A program made the position numbers and the translations under genes. A stretch of 64,000 bases of DNA from Butyrivibrio sp. VCD2006 (GTDB taxonomy: Bacteria; Bacillota; Clostridia; Lachnospirales; Lachnospiraceae). The notes under the pieces are model-generated. The model was given only the letters and a program-made list of their open reading frames with translations. It did no database searches and was not told the origin of the DNA. The stretch covers positions 1 to 64,000 of the forward strand of contig NZ_AUIX01000009.1 of assembly GCF_000423925.1 (NCBI RefSeq), written 5' to 3'. Below are positions 28,830 through 37,323 of the stretch, in pieces (position 1 is the first letter of the stretch; the number at the start of each line of letters is the position of its first letter).

Positions 28830-28858
28830 TTGACATAAACTTTTCAAAACAATAAAAT
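28830..28858 (+). promoter_or_regulatory. sigma-A promoter of the TetR-type regulator
   Basis: A perfect TTGACA, a 17-base spacer and TAAAAT. The predicted start near 28865 gives a 45-base leader to the ATG at 28910. Confidence 0.75.
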
Positions 28859-28909
28859 AATAACGCATGATACGATTAAACTATACAGTCTGAAACGGAG
28901 GGAAAGCAC

Positions 28910-29464
28910 ATGTCCAGAAAAGCCACTATTACTCAGGAAGAAATTGTAAATGCGGCATTCAAAATAACCAAAAAGGAAGGTTTTGATCAGATCACATCAA
29001 GACGTCTGGCAGCTGCTGCAGGATGTTCAACGCAGCCTATCTTCAGAATTTATGAGAATATGGATGAGCTTAAAAAGGATGTAATTGCTAAGGCTGTTCA
29101 GACCTTTGAAGCACATTGCAGAGAAGCAAAATCAGCCCATGACACACCCTTCATCGATTTGGGACTTAGCTATATCACATTCGCACAAAAGCACCCTAAT
29201 CTTTTTAAGCTGCTTTTCATATCCTCTGACGCAACTGAAGGTATGAGTATGTACGATATCGTTAACGGTTCTGATGAAAATGTTGTTCGTGAGGTATCTA
29301 AGGCTAAGGATAGAGGCGTTCCGGATGCTGAGCAGCTTTTCATGAAGATGTGGATATTTATTCATGGTGCCGGATGTATGGCAGTTACCGGTGATTTTGA
29401 CCTTGAGGAGGCTGAATCTGTTTCAATGCTGGAGTCAGCATATGAAGCTTTCAGACTGTCTTAA
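28910..29464 (+). CDS. TetR/AcrR-family transcriptional regulator
   Basis: A 184-residue regulator with the TetR N-terminal helix-turn-helix: ITQEEIVNAAFKITKKEGFD then ITSRRLAAAAGCSTQPIFRI at residues 7-50. The C-terminal ligand domain (~60-184) is alpha-helical with FMKMWIFIHGAGCMAVTGDF near 155, similar to the WHG-type TetR C-terminal domain. The ligand is unknown. RBS GGAGG. It lies behind a strong promoter and a 20-bp palindrome that may be its own operator. The downstream flavoprotein 21 bases away is a likely cotranscribed target. Confidence 0.85.
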   Translation: MSRKATITQEEIVNAAFKITKKEGFDQITSRRLAAAAGCSTQPIFRIYENMDELKKDVIAKAVQTFEAHCREAKSAHDTPFIDLGLSYITFAQKHPNLFKLLFISSDATEGMSMYDIVNGSDENVVREVSKAKDRGVPDAEQLFMKMWIFIHGAGCMAVTGDFDLEEAESVSMLESAYEAFRLS

Positions 29465-29485
29465 TTTTGGAGTAATTAGTATTTT

Positions 29486-30757
29486 ATGAAGCAAGTTGCT
29501 GTAATTGGCTGCGGTGCAGCCGGAATGATGGCGGCTATTTCCGCGGCGAGTAGCGGAGCAGCCGTCACTATTTTTGAAAAAAATGAGAAGCCGGGTAAGA
29601 AGATATACATAACCGGTAAGGGCAGATGTAATGTGACAAATGCCTGCGATATTTCTGAGTATTTTGATAAAATACCACACGGTTCAAAATTCCTGTACAG
29701 TGCTCTTTATGGCTATGATAACGAAGCTGTAATGAGGCTTTTTCAGGATAACGGATGTAAGCTTAAAACCGAACGGGGTGACAGAGTCTTTCCTGTGTCT
29801 GACCATTCATCCGATATTATCAGTACTCTTGTGCGAATTCTGAAAAAGAGCAATGTAGAGATACGATATCAGGATGAAGTCCGCTGGATTCAGGTGGACG
29901 AAGAGGGTAAGGTTAAAGGCATTGTTTCCGAGGATTCAGGAATAAGCGAATTCGATGCTGTAATTGTATGCACCGGAGGCTTATCATATCCCTCAACAGG
30001 TTCAACGGGCGATGGCTACAAATTTGCCAAGGAGCTCGGGCATAAGGTTACAAAAACCACACCATCACTTGTTCCATATAATATAAAGGAGGAGTGGTGC
30101 AAGGAGCTGCAGGGATTGTCACTTAAGAATGTTGGAGTAAAGCTTGAGCAGATACCAGCAAGTGGTCCCGGCAAGAAAAAGAAATACGTATATGATGGAT
30201 TCGGTGAGATGCTTTTTACTCATTTTGGAGTAAGCGGCCCACTTATTCTGACATCCAGTTGTTATTATGAAGAAACCGATAAGAAGGGAGAGAAGTATTC
30301 ATATATAATACATCTCGATCTTAAGCCGGCACTCACTGAAGAACAGCTTGATAAGCGGCTTCAGAGAGAGTTTGAAAATGGCAAAAACAAGCAATTTAAA
30401 AATTGCCTGAATGCACTTTTTCCCTCAAAGATGATACCGGTTATGATAAAGCTTTCGGGCATTGATCCTGAGAAGCAGGTTAATGCTGTCACAAGGGGCG
30501 AGAGACTTTCGTTTGTATCATTGATCAAAAATCTCAAAATGGAAGTAGAAGGGCTTCGCGGTTTTCCGGAAGCAATCATCACACGAGGCGGTGTCTCAAC
30601 AAGTGACATCAATCCCTCCACTATGGAGTCAAAAAAAATCAAAGGACTTTACTTTGCCGGTGAAGTCATAGATGTTGATGCTCAGACCGGTGGCTTCAAT
30701 CTGCAGATAGCCTGGTCCACAGGACATCTTGCCGGAGAGTGTGCAGCAACTGATTGA
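29486..30757 (+). CDS. BaiN/HI0933-family FAD-dependent flavoprotein
   Basis: A 423-residue flavoprotein of the HI0933/YhiN/BaiN family. The FAD-binding Rossmann motif IGCGAAGMMAAISAASSGA is at residues 6-24, followed by FEKNEKPGKKIYITGKGRCN near 33, a family hallmark. The C-terminal FAD closure is YFAGEVIDVDAQTGGFNLQ near 392. The family is thought to reduce hydrophobic substrates such as bile-acid intermediates, or to act in RNA modification; the role here is open. It follows the TetR gene by 21 bases; the RBS is weak. A hairpin repeat lies between it and cmk. Confidence 0.85.
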   Translation: MKQVAVIGCGAAGMMAAISAASSGAAVTIFEKNEKPGKKIYITGKGRCNVTNACDISEYFDKIPHGSKFLYSALYGYDNEAVMRLFQDNGCKLKTERGDRVFPVSDHSSDIISTLVRILKKSNVEIRYQDEVRWIQVDEEGKVKGIVSEDSGISEFDAVIVCTGGLSYPSTGSTGDGYKFAKELGHKVTKTTPSLVPYNIKEEWCKELQGLSLKNVGVKLEQIPASGPGKKKKYVYDGFGEMLFTHFGVSGPLILTSSCYYEETDKKGEKYSYIIHLDLKPALTEEQLDKRLQREFENGKNKQFKNCLNALFPSKMIPVMIKLSGIDPEKQVNAVTRGERLSFVSLIKNLKMEVEGLRGFPEAIITRGGVSTSDINPSTMESKKIKGLYFAGEVIDVDAQTGGFNLQIAWSTGHLAGECAATD

Positions 30758-30773
30758 AGCATGATTTAGAGAA

Positions 30774-30820
30774 AGCATTCCCTTTTGGTGGAAGGCGGCA
30801 TGTAGTGCCGGATGAGGGGA
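30774..30820. repeat. GGATGAGGGG hairpin repeat, copy A
   Basis: It is degenerate in the first stem. The second stem is GGCA(TGTA)GTGCC-like, followed by GGATGAGGGG. It lies between the flavoprotein and cmk and, unlike copies B-D, has no ATG a few bases after the terminal GAGGGG. Confidence 0.65.
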
Positions 30821-30848
30821 TTTTAATAAGCGAAACAGGAGAATAATA

Positions 30849-31511
30849 ATGGGAAGTAGTATAGCTATAGACGGACCTGCAGGAGCAGGAAAAAGTACAA
30901 TTGCAAAGATGGTATCCAAAAAGCTTGGATTCATCTATATTGATACAGGTGCCATGTACAGAGCAATGGCAGTACATATGATCAGAAACGGAGTATCCGG
31001 AGATGACAACGCACAGATAGAGAGTAATATCGATAGTGCTGATATTTCCATAGGACACGAGAATGGAGAGCAGGTTGTTTTCCTCAACGGAGAAAATGTA
31101 AATTCACAGCTTAGAACTGAACAGGTAAGTGCTATGGCATCCAAGACCAGTGCTAATGCCAAGGTCAGAGAAAAGCTTGTTGAACTCCAGAGAAAGCAGG
31201 CTATGACAACGAATGTTGTAATGGATGGAAGAGACATAGGAACAGTTGTCCTTCCTGACTCCGAGCTGAAAGTATATCTTACTGCCTCAGCAAGAGTCAG
31301 AGCAGAGAGAAGATATAAAGAGCTCATCGAAAAAGGAGAAAACTGTGATATCGATGAGATCGAAGCAGACATCAAGGAGAGAGATCACAGAGATATGACA
31401 AGAGAAAACTCTCCTCTTAAAAAAGCAGATGATGCGGTTGAAATCGATTCATCTTATATGACTATCGACGAAGTTGCGGATAAGATCATTTCACTTTACC
31501 AGGGGAAGTAA
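30849..31511 (+). CDS. cmk: cytidylate kinase
   Basis: A 220-residue CMP/dCMP kinase. The P-loop GPAGAGKST is at residues 10-18, with IDTGAMYRAMAVHM near 31 (the CMP-binding region), MDGRDIGTVVLPD near 125, and the lid DHRDMTRENSPLKKADDAVE near 180. Length is normal. RBS CAGGAG. It is followed two bases later by ispH and then rpsA, a cluster well known in Firmicutes. It supplies CDP for nucleic-acid and lipid precursor synthesis. Confidence 0.94.
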   Translation: MGSSIAIDGPAGAGKSTIAKMVSKKLGFIYIDTGAMYRAMAVHMIRNGVSGDDNAQIESNIDSADISIGHENGEQVVFLNGENVNSQLRTEQVSAMASKTSANAKVREKLVELQRKQAMTTNVVMDGRDIGTVVLPDSELKVYLTASARVRAERRYKELIEKGENCDIDEIEADIKERDHRDMTRENSPLKKADDAVEIDSSYMTIDEVADKIISLYQGK

Positions 31512-31513
31512 TC

Positions 31514-32368
31514 ATGGAAGTTATATTAGCTGAACACGCAGGCTTTTGCTTTGGTGTAACAAGAGCTGTAGATGTGGTCTATGACCAGATAAAAAAGAAT
31601 AAAGGCAAAAAGATTTATACCTACGGACCGATTATCCATAACGAAACTGTTGTAGCTGATCTTGAGAAGCAAGGTGTCAGCGTTATAGAGGGCGTGGAAG
31701 AGCTTAAAAAGGTCACTGAAGGTATAGTTGTCATAAGATCTCACGGAATAAGAAAAGAAATCTATGAGATCATGGAAGCACAGGGACTTGAGTATGTGGA
31801 TGCCACATGTCCCTTTGTAAAAAGAATTCATGACATAGTCGAGAAGGAAAGTGCAAACGGCAAGACAATAGTTGTGGTTGGAAGTGCAAAACATCCCGAA
31901 GTAGACGGCATTGTCAGCTATGCGACAGGTCCTGTTTTTGTTGTGGAATCTCCGGAAGAAGCGGAAAATTTAAAAGTTTCCGAGGGAACTGAGATATGTA
32001 TTGTTTCACAAACTACATTTAATACAAATAAATTTCAAGAAACCGTTGATAAATTTTCAGATACGCGCTACAATGTTAATGTTGTGAACACTATTTGTAG
32101 TGCGACTGAGGAAAGGCAGACAGAAGCGGAAGCTATTGCCGCTAAAGTCGATGCTATGATAGTGATAGGCGGAGCGCACAGTTCTAATTCAAGGAAACTG
32201 TATGAGATATGCAGTAAGAAGTGTGCAAATACATATTTTATTCAGACACTGGATGACTTGCATTTAGAACTTCCTAAAGCGGTTAAACTAGTGGGTATTA
32301 CCGCCGGGGCGTCCACCCCAAAGAACATTATCGAGGAGGTTCAGAATCATGTCAGAACAATCTTTTGA
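31514..32368 (+). CDS. ispH: 4-hydroxy-3-methylbut-2-enyl diphosphate reductase
   Basis: A 284-residue iron-sulfur enzyme that performs the last step of the MEP isoprenoid pathway, making IPP and DMAPP. The three cluster Cys are present: HAGFCFGV (residue ~12), DATCPFV (~97) and NTICSAT (~193). VIRSHG near 75 and GGAHSSNS near 217 are the substrate-binding motifs. In many clostridia IspH is fused to ribosomal protein S1; here the two are separate genes that overlap by 20 bases, which preserves tight coupling. Confidence 0.94.
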   Translation: MEVILAEHAGFCFGVTRAVDVVYDQIKKNKGKKIYTYGPIIHNETVVADLEKQGVSVIEGVEELKKVTEGIVVIRSHGIRKEIYEIMEAQGLEYVDATCPFVKRIHDIVEKESANGKTIVVVGSAKHPEVDGIVSYATGPVFVVESPEEAENLKVSEGTEICIVSQTTFNTNKFQETVDKFSDTRYNVNVVNTICSATEERQTEAEAIAAKVDAMIVIGGAHSSNSRKLYEICSKKCANTYFIQTLDDLHLELPKAVKLVGITAGASTPKNIIEEVQNHVRTIF

Positions 32369-33482
32369 ACAAATGCTCAATGAGTCGTTCAAAACAATTC
32401 ATACGGGGGAGGTCGTTGAAGGCACTGTTATATCTGTGAAGCCTGATGAGATTATTCTTAACATTGGCTATAAATCAGATGGTGTACTTACTAAGAGCGA
32501 GTATAGTAACGATAACAGCATCGATCTGACTCAGGTTGTTAAGGAAGGTGACACAATGGATGTCAAAGTCCTTAAGACAAATGACGCAGACGGTCAGGTT
32601 ATCCTTTCATACAAGAGACTTGCCCTCGACAGAGGTAACAAGCGTATCGAAGAGGCTTACAACAATCAGGAAGTACTTACAGCTAAGGTTGTACAGGTAC
32701 TTGATGGTGGTCTTACAGTTGTTGTTGATGAAGTTCGTATCTTCATCCCTGCAAGCCTTGTATCAGACACATACGAGAAGGATCTTTCCAAGTACGAAGG
32801 ACAGGAGATCCAGTTTGTAGTTACAGAATATAATCCTAAGCGTAGAAGATATATCGGTAACCGCAAGATGCTCATCACAGCTGAGAAGGCTGAGCAGGCT
32901 AAGAAGCTGTTTGAGACAATCGGTGTTGGCGATATCGTTGAAGGTGTTGTCAAGAACGTTACAGATTTCGGTGCATTCATCGATCTCGGTGGCGCAGACG
33001 GACTTCTTCATATCTCTGAGATGTCTTGGGGACGTGTTGAGAATCCTAAGAAGACCTTCAAGGTTGGCGATACTGTTAAGGTTCAGATCAAGGGTATCGA
33101 TGGCAACAAGATTGCTCTTTCCAGAAAGTTTGATGATGAGAATCCCTGGAAGGATGCTGATTCCAAGTATGCTGTTGGTAACGAAGTAACCGGTAAGGTT
33201 GCTAGAATGACTGACTTTGGCGCATTCATCGAGCTTGAGCCCGGCATCGACGCACTTCTTCATGTTTCTCAGATCGCTAGAGAGCACATTGAGAAGCCTT
33301 CAGATGTACTTAGCATCGGTCAGGAAGTTACAGCTAGAATCGTTGATTTCAACGAAGCAGATCGCAAGATCAGCCTTAGCATCAAGGCTCTTACAGCTCC
33401 TGAGAAGGAAGAAGCAGAGGAGAGCGGTGACGTTGTATCAGTAGATATCGAGAAGGCTATCGCTGAGCAGGACGCTGAATAA
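32349..33482 (+). CDS. rpsA: 30S ribosomal protein S1 (four S1 domains)
   Basis: A 377-residue protein with four S1 RNA-binding repeats at residues ~17-83, ~103-168, ~190-258 and ~275-345. Clear strands are DFGAFIDLGGADGLLHISEM and DFGAFIELEPGIDALLHVSQ. It helps mRNA binding and translation initiation. It is shorter than the six-domain proteobacterial S1, as usual for Firmicutes. The ATG lies inside the ispH end with RBS GGAGG, so reading is coupled. The C-terminal 25 residues are acidic. A strong terminator follows. Confidence 0.92.
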   Translation: MSEQSFEQMLNESFKTIHTGEVVEGTVISVKPDEIILNIGYKSDGVLTKSEYSNDNSIDLTQVVKEGDTMDVKVLKTNDADGQVILSYKRLALDRGNKRIEEAYNNQEVLTAKVVQVLDGGLTVVVDEVRIFIPASLVSDTYEKDLSKYEGQEIQFVVTEYNPKRRRYIGNRKMLITAEKAEQAKKLFETIGVGDIVEGVVKNVTDFGAFIDLGGADGLLHISEMSWGRVENPKKTFKVGDTVKVQIKGIDGNKIALSRKFDDENPWKDADSKYAVGNEVTGKVARMTDFGAFIELEPGIDALLHVSQIAREHIEKPSDVLSIGQEVTARIVDFNEADRKISLSIKALTAPEKEEAEESGDVVSVDIEKAIAEQDAE

Positions 33483-33497
33483 TCATTGATATTATAA

Positions 33498-33528
33498 AGA
33501 CTGTCGCAAAAAGCGACAGTCTTTTTTA
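33498..33528 (+). terminator. intrinsic terminator of cmk-ispH-rpsA
   Basis: AAGACTGTCGC pairs perfectly with GCGACAGTCTT across AAAAA and is followed by TTTTT. Confidence 0.9.
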
Positions 33529-33662
33529 CTTTATTTTGTTTATATTTATTTTATTTTACATAAAAACTGCCTTTGGTTATACTTTAATTATACTATAGTC
33601 TCTTCAGATGCACATTTTATGTGGGTGTGCATTATTCTGATTTGCAAAGAGGGGGTTCTAAA

Positions 33663-34442
33663 ATGGCAGTTGATTATGAGTGGTTTAAAGGCGAGGTTTA
33701 TAAACTTACAAAGATCGATCTTAATGCGTACAAAGAAAAACAGATGAAACGAAGAATTGATACGCTTATAGGCAAGACGGAATGTAAGGGGTATGACCAG
33801 TATATGGATCTGATTAAAAAGGATCAGACTGCAAGAGAAACCTTCATTACTTACCTGACAATCAATGTTTCTGAGTTTTTCAGAAATATCGATCAGTGGA
33901 ATCTGATGGATAAGCAGATGGTTCCGGAGCTCATGAACAGATTTGGAAAGAATCTGAAAATCTGGAGTGCAGCATGTTCTACCGGTGATGAGCCATATAC
34001 TATTGTTATGCTTTTATCCAATCATGTGCCTCTTAATCAGATCAATGTAATGGCATGGGATATAGATACCGTTGCCCTTGCGAAAGCGAGAGCAGGCGTT
34101 TATGACGCCAAGGAAGTATCAGGAGTCCCTGCGGACCTTAAGAAGAAATACCTCACTCAGGAGGGCGATAAATGGCGCGTTTGCGATGACATTAAAAAGC
34201 GCGTGAACTTTAAGCAAGCTGATCTGCTAAGAGAGCCTTATCCGAAGGATTATCATCTTATCGTTTGCCGTAATGTACTTATCTATTTTACTGAAGAAGC
34301 GAAGGACGAGATTTTCAGAAAGTATTATGCATCACTTGCTCCGGGCGGAGTATTGTTTATCGGTAGCACCGAGCAGATCATAAACTATAAGGAAATCGGA
34401 TTTATCAGAAAGAGCTCATTCTATTACGAGAAGCCGATGTAA
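33663..34442 (+). CDS. cheR: chemotaxis protein methyltransferase
   Basis: A 259-residue SAM-dependent methyltransferase that methylates Glu residues of chemoreceptors during adaptation. The N-terminal helical domain has YKEKQMKRRIDTLI near residue 20 and ITYLTINVSEFFRN near 62. The SAM site is IWSAACSTGDEPYTI near 100, and HLIVCRNVLIYF near 200 is the family's catalytic strand. The start at 33663 has RBS GAGGGGG; an upstream in-frame ATG 14 codons earlier is not supported. It is a stand-alone gene in a genome segment with four receptors. Confidence 0.92.
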   Translation: MAVDYEWFKGEVYKLTKIDLNAYKEKQMKRRIDTLIGKTECKGYDQYMDLIKKDQTARETFITYLTINVSEFFRNIDQWNLMDKQMVPELMNRFGKNLKIWSAACSTGDEPYTIVMLLSNHVPLNQINVMAWDIDTVALAKARAGVYDAKEVSGVPADLKKKYLTQEGDKWRVCDDIKKRVNFKQADLLREPYPKDYHLIVCRNVLIYFTEEAKDEIFRKYYASLAPGGVLFIGSTEQIINYKEIGFIRKSSFYYEKPM

Positions 34443-34469
34443 AAGTAATCACCAGGAGGATTTAGAGGT

Positions 34470-35450
34470 ATGAAAAAAGGGGAAAAAATTTGGGGAAAAG
34501 CTTTATTTGCAATATTGTTTATTTTTGGATGCAGTCTGCTTACACCTTCAATGGGTGTAAGGGCTGCATCTTTGTACGGGAAAAACAACGAAGAGAAGAT
34601 ATTTTTCTTTTTGCGTGAAGAGATGGAATTCAATAATGCAGCATCCTGTGGAGTGCTTGCTAATATTGAAAAGGAGTCATCCTTTAGAGAGGATGCCCTT
34701 GCCGACAACGGAACAAGCTATGGGATATGTCAGTGGCACGCAGATAGAATGTCAAGACTACGTGCCTGGTGCGATGACCATGATTATGACTGGCGGGAGC
34801 TTGAAGGACAGCTTTACTATCTGGAATATGAGCTTAATACATATTATCCAAATACTCTATCGATTATAAAGAGTGTCAATAATTCAAAGTCCGGAGCTTA
34901 CAATGCAGGACACGACTGGTGCTATTATTACGAGATCCCTGTTGACAGAGCGGAAAGAGCAAAGGAAAGAGGAAATCTTGCAAAAGAGAAGTACTGGCCC
35001 AAGTATAAGGGAGTTAAGGTAAAGCTTCATAAGGGACAAACCTATGTGACCGATAAGGGCATATTCAAAGCTACAGGAGACTTTGAAGTTGCTTTTAAGG
35101 GAATGGCTGATAAAGAAGCGACAGCTTTGGAGATACCTAATAAGGTGAGGATTGGTCATGTTACTGCCAAGGTAACTTCTATTGCTCCTAAAGCGTGCAA
35201 GGGAAATGAGATATTGTCTGAGGTGACAATAGGAACTAATGTTACTTCTATTGGAAAAAATGCCTTTAAAGGGTGCTCGAATCTTAAAGAGATAAGCATA
35301 AAATCCAAGAAAATAAAGACGTTTTCAAAGGGATGCTTTAAAGGAATAAGTGACGATGCCGTGTTTTATGTAAAGAAATCTGTAAAAAAGGAATATACAA
35401 AGATGCTTAAGAAGGTAGCACCGCAGGACATATCGATTGAAAAGTACTGA
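34470..35450 (+). CDS. secreted phage-tail-lysozyme/BspA-repeat protein
   Basis: A 326-residue exported protein. A signal peptide spans residues 1-32 (basic start, hydrophobic core, VRAAS end). Residues ~40-165 match the phage tail lysozyme fold, with GVLANIEKESSFREDAL, YGICQWHADRMSRL and the catalytic-type Glu in KES. Residues ~240-320 form BspA-type leucine-rich repeats (VTSIGKNAFKGCSNLKEISI). It probably cleaves peptidoglycan at the surface and uses the repeats for binding. RBS AGGAGG. It follows cheR by 27 bases. No phage genes are nearby, so this looks like a domesticated hydrolase. Confidence 0.8.
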   Translation: MKKGEKIWGKALFAILFIFGCSLLTPSMGVRAASLYGKNNEEKIFFFLREEMEFNNAASCGVLANIEKESSFREDALADNGTSYGICQWHADRMSRLRAWCDDHDYDWRELEGQLYYLEYELNTYYPNTLSIIKSVNNSKSGAYNAGHDWCYYYEIPVDRAERAKERGNLAKEKYWPKYKGVKVKLHKGQTYVTDKGIFKATGDFEVAFKGMADKEATALEIPNKVRIGHVTAKVTSIAPKACKGNEILSEVTIGTNVTSIGKNAFKGCSNLKEISIKSKKIKTFSKGCFKGISDDAVFYVKKSVKKEYTKMLKKVAPQDISIEKY

Positions 35451-35519
35451 TCATTTATGACTTATGAAGATGTATTTATAGTCTTTAGATTTTCATTTTT
35501 CTTATGAGGTGTGTCATAT

Positions 35520-36014
35520 ATGCATAGCAGGATTTATCTTATTTATTCGCTATTTATTTTTCTTATAGGGTTGGGGTTCATTATTGTAGGAGAGTTCAAC
35601 AGACCTCCGAAGCCTGAGCTTAAGGATCCTAATTTGATAGGTCATGAAGACGAAGAGAATGAAGAAGGGGCTGAACCTGAAATGTCAGAGATTTCGGGTG
35701 AGGATATTCAGATGCCTGTTCCTGAACCGGAAGAGCCTACTATTGAGGACATTGCACTTGATACAGGTGTGGAAGGGGGAGTAGGAGAGAATGGCGAAGA
35801 AGGCGCCGAGGAGAATGCTGATGATAAATCCTCGGAGGAAGATGAGGATGCTGAACCTCCGATTTATGATGGTCATGAAGAAGAGAGAATTGAACTTATA
35901 AAAGAGAACTACATTGCGCAGGAGGCCTATGACAGTTCCAGATGGACTACCTATATAGGCTTTGCGTTCTGGGCTTTAGCTATCGTTTGCGCCATACTAT
36001 ATTTCAATTCATAA
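35520..36014 (+). CDS. membrane protein with acidic linker, unknown function
   Basis: A 164-residue protein, not recognised. It has a membrane helix at each end (residues ~3-22 and ~142-162) and a strongly acidic, Glu/Asp/Pro-rich loop between, followed by a short ordered stretch (ERIELIKENYIAQEAYDSS). The topology suggests a loop either outside or in the cytoplasm. The ATG at 35520 is chosen because GAGGTG lies seven bases upstream; a GTG at 35511 is an alternative. It lies behind the lysozyme-like gene by 69 bases. Confidence 0.65.
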   Translation: MHSRIYLIYSLFIFLIGLGFIIVGEFNRPPKPELKDPNLIGHEDEENEEGAEPEMSEISGEDIQMPVPEPEEPTIEDIALDTGVEGGVGENGEEGAEENADDKSSEEDEDAEPPIYDGHEEERIELIKENYIAQEAYDSSRWTTYIGFAFWALAIVCAILYFNS

Positions 36015-36044
36015 TAGTTTTATATATAAAAAGCTAAAAAGAAA

Positions 36045-36082
36045 AAAGACCATAAACGAGAGAATACTCGTCTGTGGTCTTT
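36045..36082. terminator. bidirectional terminator
   Basis: AAAGACCA-TAA-ACGAG pairs with CTCGT-CTG-TGGTCTTT. On the minus strand it is followed by TTTTTTC, so it strongly terminates the small gene 36120-36380. On the plus strand it can end the acidic membrane protein message. Confidence 0.8.
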
Positions 36083-36119
36083 CTTAATGAGCAGATATGA
36101 AATCTGCGTAAGGTCTACA

Positions 36120-36380
36120 TTATGCTCTTATGGGCTTCCATGTGATTTCGTAGATGCTTTCCATAATCTTTCTAAGTTCTTCCTTCATGGAAAGGCATGC
36201 ACTGTTCTCATCTGTATATCTCATAAGTCCGATCTTTTGCTTGTGATCCAAAAAATACACTTCCCAAAACTCTTTGTTTTTTGTCAGGCATATTCTTCCG
36301 TCGCGCTCTTTTCCAATCTTGTAAAGCTTGGATGGAACAAGATGGTCCTTGAAAAAATGCTTTAACTCTTTTGCTGTCAT
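36120..36380 (-). CDS. small basic protein of unknown function
   Basis: An 86-residue soluble protein not recognised. It starts MTAKELKHFFKDHLVPSKLY, continues with an ordered beta-like segment (FWEVYFLDHKQKIG) and ends KPIRA. The start at 36380 is decided by a near-perfect AAGGAGGG seven bases upstream; a longer reading from 36482 lacks a ribosome site. It stands alone between a bidirectional terminator and the CAP-domain gene. Confidence 0.65.
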   Translation of the reverse strand: MTAKELKHFFKDHLVPSKLYKIGKERDGRICLTKNKEFWEVYFLDHKQKIGLMRYTDENSACLSMKEELRKIMESIYEITWKPIRA

Positions 36381-36740
36381 ACTTCCCTCCTTAATAAAGC
36401 TTTTTATATTCCGGCCAGATTCGGTGCTTTGATTTGATTTTTCTGGCATCCCGTAACCGATTAAAAACTTATGTAATTTCAAAAACCCTCACATGTAGTA
36501 TTGAAAACTACATATAATTTACCACAAAACCTTATAGTGTTCAAGTATATAAAAAGTCAAGCTAAATAATTACTAAAAAATAACAATATACAAACGCAAT
36601 ACTATTAATAATCATGAAAAGATTATCTTTTGGCAAAAATTTACATAATTTTTATAATTTTTTGATATTTTTATCCGATAATAGATATATCAAAAAATGA
36701 TCACATTTGAGATTATTATTTTGTTGAGGGGGAATTGAAT
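36381..36740. other. AT-rich divergent intergenic region
   Basis: About 360 bases with no supported gene. It should contain the promoters of the small basic protein (minus) and the CAP-domain protein (plus). A TTGATATTTTTATCCGATAA-like stretch near 36661-36681 and several AT runs are present, but no confident promoter or structure could be picked. Confidence 0.4.
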
Positions 36741-37202
36741 ATGAGTACAACTAGGATAAGACTTTTGAAGTTTTACTTGATTGGCTGTATTGTCTTTATG
36801 GTATTTATTACCAAAGGTATTACAGTACAGGCAAAGACAGTTAACACTGGTGAGGTTGTTGAGTACATCAACGCGCTAAGAGTCGAGCTTGGATTACCTG
36901 CTCTTACAGTATCTGATTCACTAAATCAGGCAGCTGCGATAAGAGCAACTGAGCTGCCTGCGAGATTTGACCACACAAGACCGGATGGTAGTGCGTGGTA
37001 TACCGCGGGTACCGGAGTTTATGGAGAGAATCTTGCACGTGCGGACACCGATGAGAAAAAGGGTACGCTGAACATTATGGCTGCCTGGTATAGAAGCCCA
37101 TCACACAGAACTGTTCTTTTGACCGGCTTTACGCGTATAGGAATTTCCTGCTACGAGGATGAAAACGGGGTTGCCTATCTCGCCTGCGAGTTTGGTTACT
37201 AA
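36741..37202 (+). CDS. secreted CAP-domain (SCP/PR1-like) protein
   Basis: A 153-residue exported protein with a signal segment at residues 1-34 (LLKFYLIGCIVFMVFITKG, ending VQAKT). The CAP domain spans ~38-153: YINALRVELGLPALTVSDSL, FDHTRPDGSAWYTAG, GENLAR and AWYRSPSHRTVLL. The His and Glu of the CAP cavity (FDHTRP, GENLA) are present. Such proteins bind lipids or act as proteases in some cases; the bacterial role is unclear. RBS GAGGGGG nine bases before ATG. A perfect terminator follows. Confidence 0.85.
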   Translation: MSTTRIRLLKFYLIGCIVFMVFITKGITVQAKTVNTGEVVEYINALRVELGLPALTVSDSLNQAAAIRATELPARFDHTRPDGSAWYTAGTGVYGENLARADTDEKKGTLNIMAAWYRSPSHRTVLLTGFTRIGISCYEDENGVAYLACEFGY

Positions 37203-37213
37203 ATGCATATTAC

Positions 37214-37247
37214 GCTGCTCTGCAATTTGGCAGAGCAGCTTTTTTTA
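37214..37247 (+). terminator. intrinsic terminator of CAP-domain gene
   Basis: GCTGCTCTGC pairs perfectly with GCAGAGCAGC across AATTTG and ends in eight T. Confidence 0.9.
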
Positions 37248-37323
37248 TGAAAAAATAATAATCTGGTTTTTTTTTTTATGACATAATTATTTGTATATAA
37301 ACGTATTTTACTGAGGTATTCTT

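Noticed and set aside
31526-31894. 122-codon antisense frame within ispH
   Set aside because: Opposite strand of an essential conserved enzyme; no supporting motif.
34470-35450. Prophage remnant
   Set aside because: Only the lysozyme-like domain points to phage; it has a signal peptide and no integrase, capsid or tail genes surround it.
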